Positions 37,679 through 46,026 of a stretch of 64,000 nt of DNA are shown one piece after another; position 1 is the first letter of the stretch, and each line of letters begins with the position of its first letter. The notes beneath the pieces were generated by a model. That model was not told the origin of the DNA and did not search any database. It saw only the letters and a program-made list of their open reading frames with translations. Source of the DNA: Mitsuaria sp. GD03876 (GTDB taxonomy: Bacteria > Pseudomonadota > Gammaproteobacteria > Burkholderiales > Burkholderiaceae_C); assembly GCF_029840635.1 (NCBI RefSeq), contig NZ_JAOCCU010000016.1, positions 1 to 64,000 on the forward strand, in the 5' to 3' direction. Made by a program: the position numbers and the translations under genes.

Positions 37679-38965
37679 TCAGCCCCTGACCGCGAAGCCC
37701 GCCATCCGGCGGGCTTTTTCGTCGACGGTGTCCAGGAGGCGCTCGACGACGGCCCGCGGCACCTCGCCGGACAGTTCGTCGGCGAGCGCCCGGGCCTGCG
37801 CCGGCACCAGGTCGCTCATGCGCCGGAGCTCCAGCGCGAGGCTGCGCGGCGCGAGGTCGCAGTCGCGCGCGAAGCCGGCCCAGTCGTCGATGACCCCGTC
37901 GCCGCCAGCAGGTCCGCCGGCCGGTCCGTCCGCCGGCCCGCTCGCCAGTCCGAACGCCGGCGCCAGGCGCAGTCCGCCGTGGTCGACGAAGAAGCACAGG
38001 TTGTCCGCCGCCGCGGCGTCGCTGCCGATCAGCTGCCGGAACACGGTCCAGCGCAGCAGCGCGCGGCCGTCGATCAGCGGCGTGGGGCTGTGCTTGATCA
38101 GCGCGAAGCGCTCGGCATCGGTGACGTCCGATGCGCCGGGCGCCTGTTCCTCGGCCTGCTCCGGCGCATGTCCCGATGCCCGTCTCGGCGGCTTGCCCAG
38201 CGCCTGCCGGGCATCGATCGCATGCAGGCGCCGCACGCGCCCGTCCTCCAGGCGCTGGCGGTCGAAACGCGCCACCAGCAGCACCGGCTCGGGCACGCAG
38301 TGCAGCTGCACCGCCGCGACGTCCAGGCCCACCCGCGCGGCCAGCCGCATGCAGAAGTACTCGTCGAAGGGCTGGTCGCGCCGGGCCGGCGACGCGGGCG
38401 CCGGCTTGAGCACATGCGTCGACGCCATCTGCGGCCCGTCGACGAGGTACCAGCCGCCGTCGGGTTCGACGTAGACACCGAGCTTGTCGCGCTCGCCCGC
38501 CAGGACGCCGCGCACCTGCCCGTCCCAGACCGCGAACGGCGCCGCGTCGCGATGGCGCAGCCGCTCGGAGAGTTCCTCGCGCGTGACCAGCCGCTGCGCC
38601 GGCCCGGCGGGCCGCGGGCGGTCCTCGTCGATGAGCCGCACCGCGCCGGCCGCGTCGCGGCCCATGTGGCGCAGCGCGCCGAAGACATCGTCCGGCGCCA
38701 GGCCCAGCGCCGCGGCGCTGCGCCGCCGCGCGTCCCCGTCGGGCAGCAGGCGCTCGAAGAAACGGCCCGCGGCCTCGTCCTCGCGCTCGCTGCCCGGTCC
38801 GCCGCGCGCCGGCAGCGGCAGCGGCGGCGCCAGCGGGAAGGCCAGCACCTCCGAGGTCCATCGTTCCAGGTAACCCAGCGACAGCCGCGATGCCGCGCCG
38901 CCGCCGCCGGCCGGCTTCAGCCAGCCGACCTCATGCTCGTCGAGCCAGACCGCCAGACCGGTCAT
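37679..38965 (-). CDS. hipA: HipA-like protein with substituted kinase catalytic residues
   Basis: A 428-aa homologue of the HipA toxin kinase, with HipA N-terminal region (GRFFERLLPDG, GRDAAGAV) and C-terminal kinase-like core. E. coli HipA phosphorylates GltX using Asp309 and metal-binding Asp332, and is silenced by phosphorylation at Ser150. Here, ungapped alignment gives Val154 for Ser150, Ala317 for Asp309, Ala for the adjacent His, and Gly339 for Asp332 (LAPAFGL instead of the usual YD). The ATP-contacting Lys187 (STHVLK) and Asn322 remain. The protein is full length, with no frameshift. It is probably a pseudokinase, although Asp316, one residue away, could substitute. It is coupled to the upstream HipB-like gene by ATGA. 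Confidence 0.8.
   Translation of the reverse strand: MTGLAVWLDEHEVGWLKPAGGGGAASRLSLGYLERWTSEVLAFPLAPPLPLPARGGPGSEREDEAAGRFFERLLPDGDARRRSAAALGLAPDDVFGALRHMGRDAAGAVRLIDEDRPRPAGPAQRLVTREELSERLRHRDAAPFAVWDGQVRGVLAGERDKLGVYVEPDGGWYLVDGPQMASTHVLKPAPASPARRDQPFDEYFCMRLAARVGLDVAAVQLHCVPEPVLLVARFDRQRLEDGRVRRLHAIDARQALGKPPRRASGHAPEQAEEQAPGASDVTDAERFALIKHSPTPLIDGRALLRWTVFRQLIGSDAAAADNLCFFVDHGGLRLAPAFGLASGPADGPAGGPAGGDGVIDDWAGFARDCDLAPRSLALELRRMSDLVPAQARALADELSGEVPRAVVERLLDTVDEKARRMAGFAVRG
37695..37719 (+). terminator. Rho-independent terminator of phoX
   Basis: Arms AAGCCCGCC (37695-37703) and GGCGGGCTT (37708-37716) with an ATCC loop are followed by a T run. The stem lies inside the last codons of the opposing hipA-like gene, whose stop is at 37679, so the two genes overlap through this structure. 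Confidence 0.85.
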
Positions 38966-39282
38966 GCATCCTCGTCGAGGTCGGAGAACTTCGAGTCCCG
39001 CGCGGTGCGGATCGCGCGGCGCACGACCTCGCGCTGCTGCGACGGCACCGCGAACAGGCTGACGCCGAGCGCCCGCGCCGCCTTCAGCACGGTGGACAGG
39101 CTCACGCCGCCCTGCCCGGTCTCGATGTTGATCAGCGTCTGGCGCGACATGCCCAGCGCCTCGGCCGCTTCCACCAGCGGCAGGCGCGCGGTGGTCCGCG
39201 CGGCCCGCACGGCGGCGCCCAGCGCCATCGCGTCTTCAATCATGGGATCGTCCGGAGGATCGATCGGTACAACAGTGCGCAT
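38962..39282 (-). CDS. hipB: HipB-like XRE-family antitoxin/regulator
   Basis: A 106-aa protein with a helix-turn-helix of the XRE/Cro type at about residues 20-75 (LVEAAEALGMSRQTLINIETG, recognition helix SRQTLINIE), partner of the HipA-like protein. The start may be the ATG at 39282 or the internal ATG at 39243 (MIEDAM), which is closer to the usual XRE length; neither has a strong ribosome site. Two operator-like sites lie just upstream, one very close to the longer start. Autoregulation is expected from the family. Confidence 0.82.
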   Translation of the reverse strand: MRTVVPIDPPDDPMIEDAMALGAAVRAARTTARLPLVEAAEALGMSRQTLINIETGQGGVSLSTVLKAARALGVSLFAVPSQQREVVRRAIRTARDSKFSDLDEDA

Positions 39283-39285
39283 GGA

Positions 39286-39355
39286 GATTCCAGGATCAAG
39301 GATCTGTTCATCGAATCTCCCTCCCCGGCCATCGTGATTCCTGTTTGCTGGAATC
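39286..39355 (-). promoter_or_regulatory. Candidate HipB operators
   Basis: A perfect inverted repeat GATTCC-N8-GGAATC occupies 39336-39355. A second, imperfect copy with the same eight-base spacing (GATTCC, then GGATCT) is at 39286-39305. E. coli HipB binds TATCC-N8-GGATA, so the architecture matches while the bases differ. Position directly upstream of hipB supports autoregulation. Confidence 0.6.
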
Positions 39356-39412
39356 TTTGATGCCCCGCCGCATTCTGCGCTCCAGCGGCCGAGGCTGCCG
39401 GAGCGGATGGTG

Positions 39413-41848
39413 TCAGTCGATCGGCGTCAGCTTCGCCACGCTCAGCGCCAGCCACTTCGTGCCATGCCGGCCGAAGTTCACCTGCGCCCGCGCGTCGGGG
39501 CCGCTGCCCTCCAGCGTCAGCAGCACGCCCTCGCCGAACTTGTTGTGGAACACGCCCTTGCCGACGCGCAGGCCGCCGTGTTCGTCGCCGGTCTTCTCGG
39601 CGGCCGACTGCTTCATCGCGCTGGGCACCGGCGCCTGCGGGAACGACGCGCCCGGGTCGACGCGGCCGGCGCCAACCATCGACTTCAGCCCCGAGCCGCG
39701 CTGCCAGGCCTGCTGGTAGTCCCGCGCGAAGCCCGAGCCGAAGCCCTGGTTGCGCGGCGTCAGCCACTTCAGCGTCTCCTCCGGGAGCTCCTCCATGAAG
39801 CGGCTCTTGATGTTGTAGCGGGTCTGGCCGTGCAGCATCCGCGTCTGGCAGAAGCTGATGTACAGCCGCTGGCGCGCGCGGGTGATCGCGACGTACATCA
39901 GCCGGCGTTCCTCCTCGAGGCCGTCCGAGTCGGACAGCGAGTTCTCGTGCGGGAACAGCCCTTCCTCCAGCCCGGTGATGAACACCGCGTCGAACTCCAG
40001 GCCCTTGGCCGAGTGCACCGTCATCAGCTGGACCGCGTCCTGCCCGGCCTGCGCCTGGTTGTCGCCGGCCTCCAGCGACGCATGCGTCAGGAAGGCCGCC
40101 AGCGGCGAGATGATCTCGCCGGTCTCCGCGTCGGGCGTCGCCGGCGCCGCCGGCGCCACCGCCGCGGGCAGCCCGTCGGCGATCGCGCCGGGCGAGTGCT
40201 CGTCCACCGGCAGCGCCACCGCGTCCTTGCCGAAACCCTCCTGCGTCACGAAGGCCTCGGCCGCGTTGACCAGTTCGCCCAGGTTCTCCAGCCGCTCCTC
40301 GCCTTCCTTCTCGGCGCGATAGAAATCGGCCAGGCCGGAATGCTCGATGACGTGCTCGATGATCTCGCGCAGCGTCAGGCCGGCGGTGGCCTCGCGCATC
40401 GCGTCCACGAGGCCGACGAAGCCGGCCAGGCTCGCGCCGCCGCGGCCGCCGACCGCGCCGATGCTCTGCACCAGCGAGCGCCCGCTGGGGCGCGCCGCGT
40501 CCTGCAGCTGCTCGATCGTGCGAGCGCCGATGCCGCGCGCCGGGAAGTTCACGACGCGCAGGAAGCTGGTGTCGTCGTTGGGGTTCTCCAGCAGGCGCAG
40601 GTAGGCCAGCGCGTGCTTGACCTCGGCGCGCTCGAAGAAGCGCAGCCCGCCATAGACCCGGTACGGGATGCCGGCGTTGAACAGCGCCGACTCGATGACC
40701 CGCGACTGCGCGTTGCTGCGGTAGAGCACCGCGATCTCGCTGCGCGGCAGGCCCTGGCGATGCAGCGCCTGCGCCTCCTCGAGCAGCCACTGCGCCTCGG
40801 CGAAGTCGCTGCTGGATTCGTAGACCCGCACCGGCTCGCCGGGACCGGCCTCGGTGCGCAGGTTCTTGCCCAGGCGCCGGCTGTTGTTGCTGATCAGCGC
40901 GTTCGCGGCATCCAGGATGTTGCCGAAGCTGCGGTAGTTCTGCTCCAGCTTGACGACCTGGCGGACGCGGTACTCGCGCTCGAAGTCGGCCATGTTGCCC
41001 ACGCGCGCGCCGCGGAAGGCGTAGATGCTCTGGTCGTCGTCGCCGACGGCGAACACGCCCTGCCCGCGTCCCGGCGGCGCGAACATCTTCAGCCAGGCGT
41101 ACTGCAGCTTGTTGGTGTCCTGGAACTCGTCGACGAGGACGTACTGGAAGCGGCGCTGGTAATGCTCGCGCACCTGCGCGTTGTCGCGCATCAGCTCGTA
41201 GGAGCGCAGCATCAGCTCGGCGAAGTCGACCACGCCCTCGCGGGTGCACTGGTCCTCGTAGGCCTGGTAGATGTCGACCAGCTTGCGGGTCTGCTCGTCG
41301 CGCAGGTCGATGTCCTTGGGACGCAGCCCGTCCTCCTTCGCGCCGGCGATGAACCACGAGACCTGCTTCGGGACGAACCGTTCCTCGTCCAGGTTCATCG
41401 CCTTGATCACGCGCTTGACCGCGGAGACCGTGTCGCCCGCGTCCAGGATCTGGAAACCTTGCGGCAAGCCGGCGAGCTTCCAGTGCGCCCGCAGGAAGCG
41501 GTTGCACAGCCCGTGGAAGGTGCCGATCCACATGCCGCGCACGTTCACCGGCAGCATCGCGGACAGGCGGGTCACCATCTCCTTGGCCGCCTTGTTGGTG
41601 AAGGTCACGGCCATCACGCCGGCCGGCGTCACCAGGCCCTGGCTCATCAGCCAGGCGATGCGGGTGGTCAGCACCCGCGTCTTGCCGGAACCGGCGCCGG
41701 CCAGGATCAGCGCGGGCTCCTGGCCCAGCGTGACCGCGGCGTACTGCTCGGGGTTGAGGTTGTCCAGCAGCCCGCGCGGCGCGCGGGGCGTGAACAGGTC
41801 GTCCTGCGGCGGGGTCGGGCGCTGGTCGCCGAAATCCTGGGAATTCAT
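39413..41848 (-). CDS. uvrD: UvrD/PcrA-type ATP-dependent DNA helicase
   Basis: An 811-aa superfamily 1A 3'-5' helicase for nucleotide-excision and mismatch repair. It has the Q-motif LNPEQYAAV, Walker A LAGAGSGKTRVL near residue 50, Walker B VDEFQDTN near 247, VFAVGDDDQSIYAFRGA (motif III), LEQNYRS (motif IV), TVHSAKGLEFDAVF (motif V) and VAITRARQRLYI (motif VI). The C terminus, GVLLTLEGSG with GTKWLALSVAKL, is the short Tudor-like element. It is complete and its stop is 57 bases before the HipB operator region. Confidence 0.95.
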   Translation of the reverse strand: MNSQDFGDQRPTPPQDDLFTPRAPRGLLDNLNPEQYAAVTLGQEPALILAGAGSGKTRVLTTRIAWLMSQGLVTPAGVMAVTFTNKAAKEMVTRLSAMLPVNVRGMWIGTFHGLCNRFLRAHWKLAGLPQGFQILDAGDTVSAVKRVIKAMNLDEERFVPKQVSWFIAGAKEDGLRPKDIDLRDEQTRKLVDIYQAYEDQCTREGVVDFAELMLRSYELMRDNAQVREHYQRRFQYVLVDEFQDTNKLQYAWLKMFAPPGRGQGVFAVGDDDQSIYAFRGARVGNMADFEREYRVRQVVKLEQNYRSFGNILDAANALISNNSRRLGKNLRTEAGPGEPVRVYESSSDFAEAQWLLEEAQALHRQGLPRSEIAVLYRSNAQSRVIESALFNAGIPYRVYGGLRFFERAEVKHALAYLRLLENPNDDTSFLRVVNFPARGIGARTIEQLQDAARPSGRSLVQSIGAVGGRGGASLAGFVGLVDAMREATAGLTLREIIEHVIEHSGLADFYRAEKEGEERLENLGELVNAAEAFVTQEGFGKDAVALPVDEHSPGAIADGLPAAVAPAAPATPDAETGEIISPLAAFLTHASLEAGDNQAQAGQDAVQLMTVHSAKGLEFDAVFITGLEEGLFPHENSLSDSDGLEEERRLMYVAITRARQRLYISFCQTRMLHGQTRYNIKSRFMEELPEETLKWLTPRNQGFGSGFARDYQQAWQRGSGLKSMVGAGRVDPGASFPQAPVPSAMKQSAAEKTGDEHGGLRVGKGVFHNKFGEGVLLTLEGSGPDARAQVNFGRHGTKWLALSVAKLTPID

Positions 41849-41920
41849 CCAGCCATTCTAGGGAAGTTCCGCGTCGGGCCCGTGATGGCGGGGCCGCCGT
41901 TTTGGCATGATGCCGACCCC

Positions 41921-42367
41921 ATGAAACCTGAAAAGACCAAGACCGCGCCGCGCAGCGCGGCCGTCGCCGGGACACCCGCCTCGCCCTGCCCCTGCGGCAG
42001 CGGCCAGGCCTACGACCACTGCTGCGGCGCGCTGCACCGCGCCTTCGCCGAGACCGGCGCGCTCGCCGCGCCGGACGCGCAGGCGCTGATGCGCTCGCGC
42101 TACGCAGCCTACACGCTGGACCTGGTGCCCTACCTGCTGGCGACCTGGCATCCGAGCACCCGGCCCGCGGCGCTGGAGCGCGGCGAGCCCGACCTGCGCT
42201 GGCTCGGCCTGGAAGTGCGCCGGCATGTGCGCCAGGACGCGGACCATGAGACCGTCGAGTTCGTCGCCCGCAGCAAGTCCGGCGGCCGCGCCCACCGGAT
42301 GCACGAGCTCAGCCGGTTCGTCCGGGAGAACGGCGCGTGGCTGTACGTGGACGGGGAACTGGGCTGA
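41921..42367 (+). CDS. YchJ-family protein with SEC-C motif
   Basis: A 148-aa protein of the YchJ family. The N-terminal SEC-C zinc motif CPCGSGQAYDHCC is at about residues 23-35. The rest is an NTF2-like fold with LMRSRYAAYTLD, YLLATWHP and SGGRAHRMHE. Function in the cell is not established. The start at 41921 follows uvrD divergently; the frame is open far upstream across uvrD but that is antisense. Its 3' end overlaps a possible small minus-strand ORF. Confidence 0.88.
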   Translation: MKPEKTKTAPRSAAVAGTPASPCPCGSGQAYDHCCGALHRAFAETGALAAPDAQALMRSRYAAYTLDLVPYLLATWHPSTRPAALERGEPDLRWLGLEVRRHVRQDADHETVEFVARSKSGGRAHRMHELSRFVRENGAWLYVDGELG

Positions 42368-42476
42368 CCAGCCGCACGCCGGGCGTGCGTCCGAGCACCG
42401 CGCCCAGCGCCGTCGACACCCGCCCCAGCCACGAGACCAGGGCGGACCGATGACCGATGTGAAACTCCTGAGGCAT
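42309..42476 (-). CDS. Possible small ORF (55 aa)
   Basis: An ATG at 42476 is preceded on the minus strand by a good AGGAG site six bases away. It opens a 55-codon frame whose first 35 residues (MPQEFHIGHRSALVSWLG onward) could form an amphipathic helix. The last third is antisense to ychJ and Arg-rich. No family is recognised. It could also be a relic. Support is the ribosome site and position only. The rest of the 42368-42643 gap shows nothing definite. Confidence 0.35.
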   Translation of the reverse strand: MPQEFHIGHRSALVSWLGRVSTALGAVLGRTPGVRLVSPVPRPRTATRRSPGRTG

Positions 42477-42643
42477 GACGAACTCCTGGCTGACTGCGGC
42501 TGCTGATCCCGGATGCCTGCTGCGATGATCGGCAGGCGGCATGACAGGATTTTGGCGAAGCGGCCTGTTGTCGTCCGCTCCCCCCAAACGGGGAAAAGAG
42601 GGCAAAAACCGCACCAGGCGTGCGTTGGCCGTCCCTTGCAGCG

Positions 42644-43390
42644 ATGACATCCCCGATCTCCCCCTCCCCGTCCCCCTCCGATTCCGAGCCGGCGCTCCGG
42701 GCGCCGTTGCGGATCCTCCATCTGGACGAGCACCTCGCGGTGATCGACAAACCCGCCGGGCTGCTCGTGCATCGCAGCGCGATCGACGCGCACGAGGACG
42801 ACGCCGCGCTGCAGCGGCTGCGCGACCAACTCGGCCGCCCCGTCTGGCCGGCGCATCGCCTGGACCGAGGCACCTCCGGCGTGTTGGTCTTCGCGCTGGA
42901 CGCGGCGGTCGCCAGCCTGCTCGGGCAGGCGCTCGCCGAGCGCCTCACCCGCAAGCGCTACCTCGCGCTGGTGCGCGGATGGCCGGCCGCCGAGGCCGGC
43001 GTCGTCGACCACCCGCTGGCGCGCGACCCGGAGTTGCCCTCGGCCGGGCAGCCGCACCTGGAGGCGCAGACCGGCTGGTCCTGCCTGCGGCGGCTGGAGC
43101 TGCCGGTCACGACCGATCCGCGCTTCGCGACGACGCGGCTGTCGCTGCTCGCCTGCGAGCCGGTGCAGGGCCGGCGCCATCAGATTCGTCGCCACCTGAA
43201 GCACGTGGCCCATCCGATCGTCGGGGACGCGAATCACGGCAAGGGCCCGCTGAACCGCGCGCTCGCGGCTCATCTCGGCCTGCAACGGCTGTGGCTGCAT
43301 GCGCAGCGGATGACGCTGACGCATCCGGTCAGCGGGCAGACGCTGGAGCTTGAGGCCCCTCTGGGGCCGGAGTGGGCACCCTTCCTCTGA
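42644..43390 (+). CDS. truC: RluA-family pseudouridine synthase, TruC-like
   Basis: A 248-aa RNA pseudouridine synthase, predicted to be TruC, which modifies U65 of tRNAs. The catalytic motif HRLDRGTSGVLVF (Asp) is at about residues 70-82, with an N-terminal VIDKPAGLLVHRS and the later QGRRHQIRRHLKHVAHPIVGD. It has no S4 domain, as expected for TruC rather than RluC/D. The ATG at 42644 is chosen over one eight codons upstream because the family core begins soon after. Confidence 0.88.
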   Translation: MTSPISPSPSPSDSEPALRAPLRILHLDEHLAVIDKPAGLLVHRSAIDAHEDDAALQRLRDQLGRPVWPAHRLDRGTSGVLVFALDAAVASLLGQALAERLTRKRYLALVRGWPAAEAGVVDHPLARDPELPSAGQPHLEAQTGWSCLRRLELPVTTDPRFATTRLSLLACEPVQGRRHQIRRHLKHVAHPIVGDANHGKGPLNRALAAHLGLQRLWLHAQRMTLTHPVSGQTLELEAPLGPEWAPFL

Positions 43391-43459
43391 GCGGCATCGC
43401 CCGCGGATTCGCCCGGTCCCGTCGAACGGGGGAACGCGTCGGCCCGGCGTCAGCGACGC

Positions 43460-44542
43460 TCAGTTGAAGCGCAGCGCGTAGATCGGCGGCAGGTGCCCCG
43501 ACACCAGTTGCCAGCGATCGCCGGCGTCGTCGCTGGACCAGAGGTTCCCGGTGGTGCTGCCCATCAGCAGGCGACGGCCGTCGTCATGGACGACCAGCCC
43601 ATGGCGATAGACCAGGTCATAGCAATGCGCCTGCGGCAGGCCCGCGCGCAGCGTCTCGAAGGTCTTGCCGCCGTCGCGGGTGCGGTTCACCACGAGCGCG
43701 GCGTCGACCGGCAGGCGCTTCTCGTCCTTCACGCCCGGCACGAACCACGCGGTGCCGGGATCGCCGGCGTGCGCGGCCACCGCGAAGCCGAAGCCCGACA
43801 GCGGCGGCTTGATCTCCGACCAGTTCGCGCCGCCGTCGACCGATCGCCAGACGCCGTTGTGGTGCTGGCACCAGAGCACGTCCGGATCGGCCGCGCTGGC
43901 GACGATGCGGTGCGGGTCCTGTGTGTTCTCCTCGCCCTGCTGCTCCGGCGGCATGAAGTCGGCGCGCATGCCCTTGGCGCTGATGCGCCAGTTCGCGCCG
44001 CCATCCTCGCTGCGCCAGGCGCCGCCGCAGGAGATGCCCAGCAGCACGCGCTTCGGATCGCGCGGGTCGATGTTGATCGAGTGGATGCCCGGCGCGTCGT
44101 AGCCGCCGCCGAACCAGCCCAGCCGCTCCGGCTTGCGCCACAGCGTGTCGACCAGCGTCCAGGTCTCGCCATGGTTCTCGCTGACGAACAGCCCGCCGGG
44201 GATCGTTCCCGCCCAGAGCCGCCCGTCGCCGCCGCGCTCCAGCGCCCAGACCTGCTGCAGTTTCCAGGGCGGCCCCTCGGCGCCCTCGGGCTGCTCGGGG
44301 AAGGCCGGCGGCGCGAGTTCCCGCCAGCTCGCCCCGCCGTCGTCGGAGGCCTGCAGCTTGACGCCGAAATGACCCAGGTTCAGCGCCGCGAACATCCGCC
44401 CGCCGCCGGCCGGCGCGGGCAACACCATGCTGACGGGATCCCCCACGAAGCTGTGGCGGCCGATCGACCAACCGCCCTGCGCGGGATCGTGCCGAAGTTC
44501 GAACAAGCCCTTGCGGGTCGCGGCCCAGGCGGTGGTGATCAT
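43460..44542 (-). CDS. BNR/VPS10-type beta-propeller protein
   Basis: A 360-aa predicted beta-propeller with sialidase-like Asp-box repeats (S-D-GG--W), visible as ASDDGGASWREL, VSENHGETWTLV, RSEDGGANWRI, RSVDGGANWSEI and SSDDAGDRWQLV. There is no signal peptide, so it is probably cytoplasmic. The catalytic residues of sialidases were not found, so it is likely a binding scaffold. A strong AAGGAG site precedes the ATG. The next gene upstream encodes a MoaD/ThiS-like protein, a pairing I recall from many genomes. Its biochemical role is unknown. Confidence 0.8.
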   Translation of the reverse strand: MITTAWAATRKGLFELRHDPAQGGWSIGRHSFVGDPVSMVLPAPAGGGRMFAALNLGHFGVKLQASDDGGASWRELAPPAFPEQPEGAEGPPWKLQQVWALERGGDGRLWAGTIPGGLFVSENHGETWTLVDTLWRKPERLGWFGGGYDAPGIHSINIDPRDPKRVLLGISCGGAWRSEDGGANWRISAKGMRADFMPPEQQGEENTQDPHRIVASAADPDVLWCQHHNGVWRSVDGGANWSEIKPPLSGFGFAVAAHAGDPGTAWFVPGVKDEKRLPVDAALVVNRTRDGGKTFETLRAGLPQAHCYDLVYRHGLVVHDDGRRLLMGSTTGNLWSSDDAGDRWQLVSGHLPPIYALRFN

Positions 44543-44639
44543 CGAGGTCTCCTTGTGGGAACTGGATCTGACACGACGCGCGGGCAGGCCGGGTTTCGAC
44601 AGGCCGACGCGGGGTTCCGACGCTGGCGGGGCCCGCCGA

Positions 44640-44909
44640 CTACCCGCCCGAGAGCGCCTGCAGCACGTAGACCTTGGACTGCGACGTCAGCGGATCGCTG
44701 AGCAGGCTGCGGTCGCGCGCGCGGTGGCCGTCGATGAACACGGCCACGTGCGTGCGCAGGTGCCCCTGGTCATCGAGGATGTAGCCGCGCAGACGGGGGT
44801 TGCGGTCGAAGGCGAGCGTCAACGCCTCCCCCAAGGTGCGGGCATCGCAGTCGAGCTTGGGGGTGTCGACGAAGCGATGCAGCTGCGAGGTGAATTCGAC
44901 GTAGGCCAT
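44640..44909 (-). CDS. MoaD/ThiS-like ubiquitin-fold protein
   Basis: An 89-aa beta-grasp protein ending in the diglycine LSGG, the feature used by MoaD, ThiS and similar sulfur carriers for adenylation and thiocarboxylation. VEFTSQLHRFVD and the late DPLTSQSKVYVLQALSGG fit the fold. No molybdopterin or thiamine genes are near. It is 97 bases upstream of the BNR propeller gene on the same strand, so the two are probably one operon and may act together in sulfur transfer or protein modification. That function is inference. Confidence 0.82.
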   Translation of the reverse strand: MAYVEFTSQLHRFVDTPKLDCDARTLGEALTLAFDRNPRLRGYILDDQGHLRTHVAVFIDGHRARDRSLLSDPLTSQSKVYVLQALSGG

Positions 44910-45021
44910 GGGGCGGCATCCTGCGCCAGCGATCGCCCGCTGAAAAGAGGGGTCGCCCGGTCGCCTGTCCCCCTTCGCCGGAGGTCCTGGGCAGAATCGC
45001 GCACCCTCGCCCCGACCGCCC

Positions 45022-45975
45022 ATGACCAACGACACCCGCACCGCCCCGTCCGCTCCTGCCTCCGCGTCCGCCGCGCCGGCCTCCACGCCGGCCAACGCCG
45101 CCGACCACGCCCGCACCGGGATGCTCTACGCCGCGCTGGCCTACATCGCCTGGGGCCTGTTCCCGCTGTACTTCAAGCGGCTGGGCGGGGTCGACGCGCT
45201 CGAGGTGATCGCGCACCGGACGCTGTGGTCGATGGTCTTCGTCGCGCTGCTGCTGACCGGGCTGCGCCGATGGGCCTGGCTCGGCCCGGTGTTGCGCTCG
45301 CCCAAGCTGCTGGCCACCTGCGCGATGTCGGCGCTGCTGCTGTCGACCAACTGGCTGGTCTACGTCTGGGCGGTGCAGCACGGCCATGTGGTCGAGGCCA
45401 GCCTGGGCTACTTCATCAATCCGCTGGTCAACGTGATGCTGGGGTTCGTGTTCCTGCGCGAGCGGCTGCGGCCGGTGCAATGGCTGGCCATCGGGCTGGC
45501 CGCCGCGGGCGTGCTCTGGCTGACGGTCACCGCGGGACGGCTGCCGTGGATCGCGCTGGTGCTGGCGCTGAGCTTCGGCATCTACGGCCTGATGCGCAAG
45601 ACGGCGCACCTGGGCGCGCTGGAGGGGCTGTCGCTGGAGACGCTGATCCTGTCGCCGTTCGCCGCCGCCGCGCTGTTCTGGTGGACCCGCGAGGGCAGCA
45701 GCGCGCTGGCCACCGGCGACGCCGGCCAGATCGCCTGGCTGCTGCTGGCCGGCCCGCTGACGGCGGTGCCGCTGCTGCTGTTCGCCGCCGGCGCGCGGCG
45801 GATCACGCTGACGACGCTGGGGCTCGTCCAATACCTGTCGCCGACGATCCAGTTCCTGCTCGGCGTCTGGCTGTACCACGAGCCGCTGGCCGGCGCGCGG
45901 CTGGTCGGCTTCGCGCTGATCTGGTCGGCGCTGGCGGTGTACAGCGCGGAGAGCCTCTGGCGCAGCCGACGTTGA
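45022..45975 (+). CDS. rarD: RarD-type EamA transporter
   Basis: A 317-aa inner-membrane protein of the drug/metabolite transporter superfamily with ten predicted spans, RarD branch. Signatures are GMLYAALAYIAWGLFPLYFK, EVIAHRTLWSM, NWLVYVWAV and ASLGYFINPLVNV. The first 30 residues are Ala/Ser-rich and non-conserved. RarD is annotated with chloramphenicol sensitivity, but the natural substrate is unknown. A bidirectional terminator follows the stop. Confidence 0.92.
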   Translation: MTNDTRTAPSAPASASAAPASTPANAADHARTGMLYAALAYIAWGLFPLYFKRLGGVDALEVIAHRTLWSMVFVALLLTGLRRWAWLGPVLRSPKLLATCAMSALLLSTNWLVYVWAVQHGHVVEASLGYFINPLVNVMLGFVFLRERLRPVQWLAIGLAAAGVLWLTVTAGRLPWIALVLALSFGIYGLMRKTAHLGALEGLSLETLILSPFAAAALFWWTREGSSALATGDAGQIAWLLLAGPLTAVPLLLFAAGARRITLTTLGLVQYLSPTIQFLLGVWLYHEPLAGARLVGFALIWSALAVYSAESLWRSRR

Positions 45976-45978
45976 AAC

Positions 45979-46004
45979 GACAACGCCCCTGTCGGGGCGT
46001 TGTC
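45979..46004. terminator. Bidirectional terminator between rarD and ahpF
   Basis: Perfect 11-base arms GACAACGCCCC (45979-45989) and GGGGCGTTGTC (45994-46004) lie around a TGTC loop, between the convergent ends of rarD and ahpF. T-rich flanks are short on both strands. Confidence 0.75.
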
Positions 46005-46026
46005 TCGGGCCGGGCGCTGAGGCCCG

